NCBI RefSeq assembly: GCF_001590865.1 | Contig: NZ_BBUY01000004.1 | Coordinates: 17,868-68,186 of the forward strand | Reading direction: 5' to 3' | Length of the DNA stretch: 50,319 nucleotides | From: Streptomyces sp. NBRC 110611 | GTDB lineage: Bacteria; Actinomycetota; Actinomycetes; Streptomycetales; Streptomycetaceae | Part shown: positions 44,712-50,319 of the stretch, piece after piece | How positions within the stretch are numbered: the stretch's first letter is position 1 | Layout of the letters: each line of letters starts with the position of its first letter | The notes under the pieces: generated by a model | Seen by the model: only the letters and a program-made list of their open reading frames with translations | Told to the model about the DNA's origin: nothing | Databases searched by the model: none | Position numbers and translations under genes: made by a program

Positions 44712-44722
44712 GAGTTCACATG
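44712..44722. promoter_or_regulatory. GAGTTCACATG motif upstream of the ROK regulator gene
   Basis: GAGTTCACATG recurs as GAGTTCACACG at 46067-46077, before xylF. Here it is part of TTCA-CATGT-TGAA, an imperfect dyad. A motif shared by the rok and xylF promoters suggests a site for the ROK protein itself. The rest of the 278-base gap after ngcG shows no ORF. Confidence 0.35.
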
Positions 44723-44859
44723 TTGAATCGAGGGCCGCCCCCCGACGGTGTGGGTGCGGCCGGCGGGCGGTCGCCGTACCTCCTCCAGCTGTCTCCCCCG
44801 GCCCACGCTCGGGGGGACTCCCCGGAGGTACTCACGCCCAGACAGGAGTGGATGAGTCG

Positions 44860-46059
44860 ATGGAGACTCCGGGGTCGCAGTCCTCGCTGCACCGGGCCAA
44901 TCTCGAGCGGGTCGTACGCGCGGTGCGTATGGCGGGCTCACTCACACAGGCGGAGATCGCCAGGAGCACAGGGCTGTCCGCAGCCACCGTCTCCAACATC
45001 GTCCGGGAGCTGAAGGACGGCGGGACCGTCGAGGTGACCCCCACATCCGCGGGCGGCCGGCGGGCGCGCAGCGTCTCGCTCTCCGGTGACGCCGGCATCG
45101 TCGTGGGGGTCGACTTCGGGCACTCCCACCTGCGGGTGGCGGTCGGCAACCTCGCCCACCAGGTGCTGGCCGAGGAGACCGAGCCGATCGATGTGGACGC
45201 CTCCGCCGCCGAGGGCTTCGACCGGGCGGAAGAGCTGGTCAACCGGCTGATCAAGGCGACCGGCATCGGCCTGGGCAAGGTCATCGGGGTCGGCCTGGGC
45301 GTACCGGGCCCGATCGATGTGGAGTCCGGGACGCTGGGCTCGACCGCGATCCTGCCGGGCTGGGCGGGGACGAACCCCGGAAAGGAGCTGTCCGAGCGCC
45401 TCGGTGTGCCCGTCCACGTCGACAACGACGCCAACCTCGGCGCGCTGGGCGAGCTGGTGTGGGGCGGCGGCCGGGGGGCGGCCGACCTGGCGTACATCAA
45501 GGTCGCCAGCGGTGTCGGCGCCGGCCTGGTGATCAGCGGGCAGATCTACCGCGGGCCGGGGGGCACCGCGGGTGAGATCGGGCACATCACGCTGGACGAG
45601 TCCGGCCCGGTGTGCCGCTGCGGCAACCGCGGCTGCCTGGAGACCTTCACCGCGGCCCGCTACGTCCTGCCGCTGCTGCGGCCGAGCCACGGCGAGGACC
45701 TGACCATGGCGGGGGTGGTGAAGCTGGCCCGCGACGGAGACCCCGGATGTCGGCGGGTCATCGCGGACGTGGGCCGTCATATCGGGAGCGGTGTGGCGAA
45801 CCTGTGTAATCTCCTCAATCCCAGTCGAGTGGTGCTCGGCGGGGACCTCGCCGAGGCCGGTGAGCTGGTACTCGCGCCGATCCGGGAATCGGTGTCCCGG
45901 TACGCGATCCCCAGTGCGGCACGGCAGTTGGGCATCGTCACCGGCACGCTCGGCGGCCGGGCCGAGGTCCTGGGCGCACTGGCGCTGGTACTGAGCGAGA
46001 TGGGCGACGCGACGCTGCTCGGCGGCGTCCAGGGGGCGGACGTACCCGCCCTTGCATAA
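44860..46059 (+). CDS. rok7B7: ROK-family transcriptional regulator Rok7B7
   Basis: The 399-residue protein combines an N-terminal MarR-like HTH (about 12-70: LERVVRAVRMAGSLTQAEIARSTGLSAATVSNIVRELK) with a ROK sugar-kinase-like domain. It has the zinc motif CRCGNRGC near residue 252-259 and GGTAGEIGHI before it. ATG 44860 (METPGSQSS) is preferred over the in-frame GTG 44848. Position between an ngc-type operon and xylFGH matches S. coelicolor rok7B7, known there to affect xylose transport, carbon catabolite control and antibiotic production. Confidence 0.88.
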   Translation: METPGSQSSLHRANLERVVRAVRMAGSLTQAEIARSTGLSAATVSNIVRELKDGGTVEVTPTSAGGRRARSVSLSGDAGIVVGVDFGHSHLRVAVGNLAHQVLAEETEPIDVDASAAEGFDRAEELVNRLIKATGIGLGKVIGVGLGVPGPIDVESGTLGSTAILPGWAGTNPGKELSERLGVPVHVDNDANLGALGELVWGGGRGAADLAYIKVASGVGAGLVISGQIYRGPGGTAGEIGHITLDESGPVCRCGNRGCLETFTAARYVLPLLRPSHGEDLTMAGVVKLARDGDPGCRRVIADVGRHIGSGVANLCNLLNPSRVVLGGDLAEAGELVLAPIRESVSRYAIPSAARQLGIVTGTLGGRAEVLGALALVLSEMGDATLLGGVQGADVPALA

Positions 46060-46066
46060 CGGCGCT

Positions 46067-46077
46067 GAGTTCACACG
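46067..46077. promoter_or_regulatory. GAGTTCACACG motif upstream of xylF, shared with the rok promoter
   Basis: This is the second copy of the 11-base motif, 123 bases 5' of the xylF ATG, just after the rok stop. Downstream, GTTAAGAATTTACTCCTTGACG (46105-46126, written here by position) provides an A/T-rich stretch with a TTGACG -35-like element. A Rok7B7 site is inferred, not shown. Confidence 0.35.
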
Positions 46078-46199
46078 CCAAACGCATGGCACCGTTGTCA
46101 TCTCGTTAAGAATTTACTCCTTGACGGTCGGCAGGCGGCCGAGTTGACTTCCAGCCACCTCGGCCGCAACGACGCGGCCTCGTCAGGGAGGTAACCCCC

Positions 46200-47294
46200 A
46201 TGAACGTTTGGACGCGCCGCGTCGTCATAGGCACCGCCGCCGTCTCGATGGCGCTCTCCGTGGCGGCCTGCGGCAAGGCCGGTGACGGCGCCAAGGGCGA
46301 TGGTGGCGACGGCAGGACGATCGGCCTGCTCCTGCCGGAGAACAAGACCACGCGTTACGAGACCTTCGACCGTCCGCTGATCGAGGCGAAGATCAAGGCG
46401 CTGTGCGACGACTGCACGGTCAAGTACAACAACGCGGCGCAGGAGACCCAGACTCAGAAGAAGCAGTTCGACGCGCTGATCACCCAGGGTGTGAAGGTGA
46501 TCATCCTGGACCCGGTCGACTACAAGGCCACCAAGTCCTGGGTGAACCAGGCCGCCAGGAAGGGCGTCAAGGTCGTGGCGTACGACCGACTGGCCGAGGG
46601 CGACATTTCGGCCTATGTCTCCTACAACAACGAGAAGATCGGCCGACTCCAGGGCGAGGCGCTGGTCAAGGCGCTCGGCGACCGGGCCAAGGACAGTAGT
46701 GTCGTCATGATCAACGGGTCTCCGACCGACCCCAACGCGCCGTTCTTCAAGAAGGGCGCCCACAGCGTCCTCGACAAGCAGGTCAAGAAGATCGCCTACG
46801 AGCAGGACATCCCCGACTGGTCGCCCGACGAGGCCAACAAGAAGATGGCCGCGGCCATCGACTCCCTCGGCAACGACGGCTTCCAGGGCGTCTACTCCGC
46901 CAACGACGGTATGGCCGGCGGCATTGTCACCGCCCTCAAGCAGCAGGGGGTGCAGGTCCCGGTCGGCGGCCAGGACTCCGAGCTCGCCGGCCTGCAGCGG
47001 ATCGTCAAGGGCGAGCAGGCGTTCACGATCTACAAGCAGATCAAGCCGGAGGCGGAGACCACCGCCGAGATCGCGGTCAGGCTGCTCAAGGGCGAGAAGA
47101 CCGACTCCCTGACGCCCACCAAGGTCGACAGCCTCAGCGGCGAGGTCAAGGGCATCCCGGCGAAGCTGTACGACGCGCAGATCGTGACCAAGGACAACAT
47201 CGCGTCCACGATCATCAAGGACAAGGTCTACCCGGCGAGCAAGATCTGCACCGGCGACGCCAAGAAGGCCTGCGAGACCGCCGGAATCAAGTGA
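46200..47294 (+). CDS. xylF: Xylose ABC transporter substrate-binding lipoprotein
   Basis: The 364-residue protein has a lipoprotein signal (MNVWTRRVVIGTAAVSMALSV, lipobox VAAC with Cys near 24) followed by a periplasmic-binding protein type 1 fold: TIGLLLPENKTTRYETFD, ALITQGVKVIILDPVD, VVAYDRLAEG and VYSANDGMAGG. The YDR and NDG segments are typical of XylF-like pentose-binding proteins. It is the first gene of xylFGH, and a hairpin after it (47311-47350) may let it be made in excess of the membrane parts. Confidence 0.92.
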   Translation: MNVWTRRVVIGTAAVSMALSVAACGKAGDGAKGDGGDGRTIGLLLPENKTTRYETFDRPLIEAKIKALCDDCTVKYNNAAQETQTQKKQFDALITQGVKVIILDPVDYKATKSWVNQAARKGVKVVAYDRLAEGDISAYVSYNNEKIGRLQGEALVKALGDRAKDSSVVMINGSPTDPNAPFFKKGAHSVLDKQVKKIAYEQDIPDWSPDEANKKMAAAIDSLGNDGFQGVYSANDGMAGGIVTALKQQGVQVPVGGQDSELAGLQRIVKGEQAFTIYKQIKPEAETTAEIAVRLLKGEKTDSLTPTKVDSLSGEVKGIPAKLYDAQIVTKDNIASTIIKDKVYPASKICTGDAKKACETAGIK

Positions 47295-47310
47295 CGGCCG
47301 GCAGCAAGTA

Positions 47311-47350
47311 GGGCCGTCCATCGGGCAGGCCCGCCACCGCGGACGGGCCC
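47311..47350 (+). terminator. Intercistronic hairpin between xylF and xylG (attenuator or mRNA stabiliser)
   Basis: GGGCCGTCC (47311-47319) can pair with GGACGGGCCC (47341-47350) with one bulged G, closing over a GC-rich loop that itself contains GGGC/GCCC. No T-run follows. Such elements often protect binding-protein mRNA or reduce read-through into the ATPase gene. Confidence 0.55.
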
Positions 47351-47444
47351 CATCGCTCCCAGAGCCCCCGCTCGCCCCCCCAGAGCCCCAGCTCTCGCAC
47401 CACCATCCCCGCCGTGAGTGACGGCGGCGAAGGAGATGATTCAC

Positions 47445-48236
47445 GTGTCTGCTACGCCTGTGCTGGCGTTGCGCGGAATCTCCAAGCGGTTCGGCGCCGT
47501 CCAAGCACTCACGGACGTCACCCTGGAGATCCACCCCGGTGAGGTGGTCGCCCTCGTCGGCGACAACGGTGCCGGCAAGTCCACCCTGGTCAAGACCGTC
47601 TCGGGCGTCCACCCGGTCGACGAGGGCACCATCGAGTGGGAGGGCGAGCCGGTACGCATCGGCAAGCCGCACGACGCGCAGGAACTCGGCGTCGCCACCG
47701 TCTACCAGGACCTGGCGCTCTGCGACAACCTCGACGTCGTCGCCAACCTCTTCCTCGGCAGTGAGACCCGCACCGCCGGCGTCCTCGACGAGATCGCGAT
47801 GGAGAAGCGCGCCAAGGAGCTGCTGGACACCCTGTCCATCCGCATCCCCAGCGTCCGTATCCCCGTCGCCGCGCTCTCCGGCGGTCAGCGGCAGGTCGTC
47901 GCGATCGCCCGCGCGCTGATCGGCGACCCGAAGGTCGTCATCCTCGACGAGCCCACCGCCGCCCTCGGCGTCGAGCAGACCGCGCAGGTCCTCGACCTCG
48001 TCGAGCGGCTGCGGGAACGCGGTCTGGGCACCCTTCTCATCAGCCACAACATGGCCGATGTGCAGGCCGTCGCGGACCGGGTCGCGGTGCTGCGGCTGGG
48101 CCGTAACAACGGTGTCTTCGCCGTCGAGGACACCTCCCACGAAGAGATCGTCGCCGCCATCACCGGCGCCTCGGACAACGCCGTGACCCGCCGCCGGGCG
48201 CGTACCGGCCAGGTGAAGAAGGAGGCCGGCGCATGA
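47445..48236 (+). CDS. xylG: Sugar ABC transporter ATP-binding protein (single nucleotide-binding domain)
   Basis: The 263-residue ATPase has Walker A GDNGAGKST (39-47), the signature LSGGQRQV and Walker B VVILDEPTAALG. GTG 47445 follows AAGGAG at good spacing. Classical E. coli XylG has two fused ATPase domains; here there is one, so two copies probably form the dimer, as is usual for actinobacterial XylG. Its stop overlaps the xylH start (ATGA). Confidence 0.92.
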   Translation: MSATPVLALRGISKRFGAVQALTDVTLEIHPGEVVALVGDNGAGKSTLVKTVSGVHPVDEGTIEWEGEPVRIGKPHDAQELGVATVYQDLALCDNLDVVANLFLGSETRTAGVLDEIAMEKRAKELLDTLSIRIPSVRIPVAALSGGQRQVVAIARALIGDPKVVILDEPTAALGVEQTAQVLDLVERLRERGLGTLLISHNMADVQAVADRVAVLRLGRNNGVFAVEDTSHEEIVAAITGASDNAVTRRRARTGQVKKEAGA

Positions 48237-49573
48237 AAGACGTGACGAAGGAGCCGGCGGCGAAGAACCATGCCACGAAGGAGCCGGCGGAGAAGACCAA
48301 GGAGAAAAGGGAGGAGAAGACGGAGGCGGCCGACGTGCCCCAGCCGGCGGCCGTGGACCCTCGTCTCCTCGTCCGTGAACAGGGCCTCGCCGGCTACCTC
48401 ACCGACTTCAGGCGCCGGGTGCGCGGCGGTGAGCTGGGCTCGCTGCCGGTCGTCATCGGCCTGATCGTCATCGCGACCGTCTTCCAGATCAAGAACAGCA
48501 GCTTCCTGTCCGCGGACAGCCTCGCGAACATCGGTGTCTACACCTCCGGCCTCGGCATCATGGCCGTCGGCATCGTCTTCGTGTTGCTGCTCGGGGAGAT
48601 CGACCTCTCGGTCGGCTCCGTCGCGGGTGTCGGCGCGGCCGTCTGGGCCGTGCTCAGCGTCACTCACGGGGTCGGTGACTGGCTCGCCGTTCTGATCGCC
48701 ATCGGGGCCGGTGCGGTCATCGGCGCCCTGCATGGGTTCTTTTTCGCCAAGATCGGAGTGCCGGCCTTCGTCGTCACTCTGGCCGGTTTCCTCGGCTGGA
48801 GCGGGCTGCAGATCTGGATCATGGGCAAGGAGGGCTCCATCAACACGCCGAGCGGCAGTGTCGTGGAGCACCTCACCGGCTACTACTTCGAGGACAAGGC
48901 CGCCGCGTACGGGCTCGCGCTGATCGCGGTCCTCGCGTACGCCGGGTCGCTGCTGCTGGAGGGCAGGCGCCGCAAGGCCGCCGCGCTGCCGTCCCGGCCG
49001 CTCGGCGAGGTCCTGCTGCGCTCCGGTGTCGTCGCGGTGCTCGCCTTCGCCGTCGCCTACGTCCTCAACGAGCCGGCCGGCGCCCGCGGCCTGCCGCTGG
49101 CCCTGGTCCTCTTCCTCGCCGTGCTGGTCATCGCCGACTTCGTGGTGCGCCGTACCACCTACGGCCGGCAGATCTTCGCGGTCGGCGGCAATGCCGAGGC
49201 GGCCCGCCGGGCCGGTATCAACGTCAACACGATCCGGGTCAGCGTCTTCGCGGTCTCCGGGATGCTCGCCGCCTTCGGCGGACTGTTCATCGCCAGCCTC
49301 TCCGGCGGTGCCACCAAGAACCTGGGCGCGGGCAACACCCTGATGAACGTGATCGCGGCGGCCGTCATCGGCGGCACCAGCCTCTTCGGCGGCCGCGGCA
49401 AGATCTGGTCCGCGCTGCTCGGCATGCTGGTCATCCAGTCGATCCAGCAGGGCCTGAACCTGCTCGGGATGGCGAGTGAGATCCAGTACATGATCACGGG
49501 AGCGGTGCTGCTCGCCGCGGTCGTGATCGACTCCGTCTCACGGCGGACCCAGCGGACAGCCGGGCGCACCTGA
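48233..49573 (+). CDS. xylH: Sugar ABC transporter permease
   Basis: The 446-residue protein has a charged, repetitive N-terminal tail (two KEPA repeats, Lys/Glu-rich, about 1-45). The ribose/xylose-type permease domain follows, with about ten membrane helices and LLGEIDLSVGSVAG, ALHGFFFAKIGVPAFVVTLAG and GGTSLFGGRGKIWSALLG as family motifs. It forms the xylose importer with XylF and XylG. The cytosolic tail is longer than in E. coli XylH. A strong terminator follows. Confidence 0.93.
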   Translation: MKDVTKEPAAKNHATKEPAEKTKEKREEKTEAADVPQPAAVDPRLLVREQGLAGYLTDFRRRVRGGELGSLPVVIGLIVIATVFQIKNSSFLSADSLANIGVYTSGLGIMAVGIVFVLLLGEIDLSVGSVAGVGAAVWAVLSVTHGVGDWLAVLIAIGAGAVIGALHGFFFAKIGVPAFVVTLAGFLGWSGLQIWIMGKEGSINTPSGSVVEHLTGYYFEDKAAAYGLALIAVLAYAGSLLLEGRRRKAAALPSRPLGEVLLRSGVVAVLAFAVAYVLNEPAGARGLPLALVLFLAVLVIADFVVRRTTYGRQIFAVGGNAEAARRAGINVNTIRVSVFAVSGMLAAFGGLFIASLSGGATKNLGAGNTLMNVIAAAVIGGTSLFGGRGKIWSALLGMLVIQSIQQGLNLLGMASEIQYMITGAVLLAAVVIDSVSRRTQRTAGRT

Positions 49574-49601
49574 CGCGCGGATCGTCGTCCATTCGGCGGA
49601 C

Positions 49602-49638
49602 ACCGGCCCCCACCGGGCATGATCCGGTGGGGGCCGGT
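49602..49638 (+). terminator. Strong rho-independent-like terminator after xylH
   Basis: ACCGGCCCCCACCGG (49602-49616) and CCGGTGGGGGCCGGT (49624-49638) form a perfect 15-base-pair stem with loop GCATGAT. No T-run follows, as is common in Streptomyces. It separates xylFGH from dxs. Confidence 0.88.
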
Positions 49639-49730
49639 CCGTGGGCAGGGAGGGACCGTCACCCGAGTGACATACATCGCGAGGCCCCGGCGTCGACGCG
49701 GCGACCGCAACATTAGACTCATCTGATCGG

Positions 49731-49761
49731 CAAGCTCGACCACAGCAAGCTCGAACCACAG
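49731..49761 (+). repeat. Tandem 15/16-base repeat in the dxs leader
   Basis: CAAGCTCGACCACAG is followed at once by CAAGCTCGAACCACAG, then CAAGGAGG, the ribosome site. TAGACT near 49714 may be the -10 of the dxs promoter. The repeat could place alternative structures near the start codon; chance slippage is as likely. Confidence 0.6.
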
Positions 49762-49774
49762 CAAGGAGGCAGGA

Positions 49775-50319
49775 GTGCAGAAGGTGCCGCGCGAAGCGCG
49801 TCGAGCCGGGGCGGTGGCGGGCGACGGGTGGGCGTTGCTCTCCCGTATCAGGGGACCACGCGATCTGGACCGACTGGGCCCGGAGCAGCTCGAGCAGCTG
49901 GCGGGGGAGATCCGTGGCTTCCTCGTCGACGCGGTCGCCAAGACCGGCGGCCACCTCGGCCCGAACCTCGGTGTGGTCGAGCTGACCATCGCCCTGCACC
50001 GCGTCTTCCACTCCCCGAAGGACAAGGTCCTGTGGGACACCGGACACCAGTCCTACGTCCACAAGCTGCTCACCGGCCGCCAGGACTTCTCGAAGCTGAA
50101 GATGAAGGGTGGTCTGTCCGGCTACCCCTCGCAGACCGAGTCCGAGCACGACGTCATCGAGAACTCCCACGCCTCCACCGTCCTCGGCTGGGCCGACGGC
50201 CTCGCCAAGGCCAACGAGCTGCGCAAGCGGAACGACCACGTCGTCGCCGTCATCGGCGACGGAGCCCTCACCGGCGGCATGGCCTGGGAAGCCCTGAACA
50301 ACATCGCGGCCGCCAAGGA
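49775..50319 (+). CDS. dxs: 1-deoxy-D-xylulose-5-phosphate synthase, 5' part (runs off window end)
   Basis: The visible 181 codons encode the Dxs N terminus: [78 protein letters not shown] and the thiamine-diphosphate motif [16 protein letters not shown]. Dxs condenses pyruvate and glyceraldehyde-3-phosphate, the first step of the MEP isoprenoid pathway. GTG 49775 follows AAGGAGG; it adds about 20 residues before the usual family start, and a TTG at 49835 is an alternative. The gene continues beyond base 50319. Confidence 0.95.
   Translation, partial: MQKVPREARRAGAVAGDGWALLSRIRGPRDLDRLGPEQLEQLAGEIRGFLVDAVAKTGGHLGPNLGVVELTIALHRVFHSPKDKVLWDTGHQSYVHKLLTGRQDFSKLKMKGGLSGYPSQTESEHDVIENSHASTVLGWADGLAKANELRKRNDHVVAVIGDGALTGGMAWEALNNIAAAK

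Noticed and set aside
44680..44715. Sigma-70 promoter TTGACG...TAGAGT before the ROK gene
   Set aside because: Spacing between the two hexamers is 24 bases, too long for a standard promoter, and 18-base spacing gives a poor -10.
46098..48140. 680-residue open frame on the minus strand
   Set aside because: It is antisense to xylF and xylG, which have full family motifs.

Overview
The window is very GC-rich, with third-position G/C bias, GTG and TTG starts, and many TetR/ROK/LysR regulators. It carries a gamma-butyrolactone (A-factor type) signalling locus and, on the right, the order aconitase - glycosidase - sugar ABC transporter - ROK regulator - xylFGH - dxs. As I remember it, this matches the sacA to dxs region of the Streptomyces coelicolor chromosome, so the window is almost certainly from a Streptomyces chromosome. 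No rRNA, tRNA, CRISPR array or intact insertion sequence was seen.

Region 1-13 kb is accessory metabolism and signalling. An aerobic aryl-CoA degradation pathway (enoyl-CoA hydratase, fused flavin monooxygenase/Old Yellow Enzyme, aryl-CoA ligase, PaaX-type repressor, acyl-CoA dehydrogenase) is split in two. Between the halves lies a compact gamma-butyrolactone-like circuit: an AfsA-type synthase, two ArpA-like TetR receptors, an MDR oxidoreductase and a HAD phosphatase. Operator-like sequences with an AACC-N4-GGTT core lie at three of its control regions. The two halves of the catabolic pathway share a separate motif, GTGACGGCRGTCA.

Region 13-24 kb holds a TetR/membrane-protein divergent pair, two VOC-fold proteins, and a strongly decayed gene cluster (16.2-22.8 kb). 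That cluster has an ArsM-like methyltransferase missing its N terminus, a disulfide oxidoreductase, two radical SAM genes, two glycosyltransferases of the kind found in arsenosugar clusters, a metallophosphatase and a flavoprotein fragment. Almost every member has a frameshift, stop codon, deletion or truncation. It looks like the remains of an organoarsenical biosynthesis locus. A membrane protein/Crp-Fnr pair follows.

Region 24-34 kb begins with an HTH-MurA fusion that has a clear upstream dyad. Next come a DUF1648-like/GntR pair, a TetR-controlled operon containing an unusual FAH-metallo-beta-lactamase fusion, an SGNH hydrolase, a LysR/LysE amino-acid export pair and an alpha/beta hydrolase.

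Region 34-50 kb is conserved core: aconitase with a palindrome and iron-box-like sites upstream, a secreted GH92 glycosidase whose usual catalytic-acid motif is replaced (suggesting phosphomannose specificity), an NgcEFG-type amino-sugar transporter without its own ATPase, Rok7B7, XylFGH, and the 5' part of dxs running off the end.
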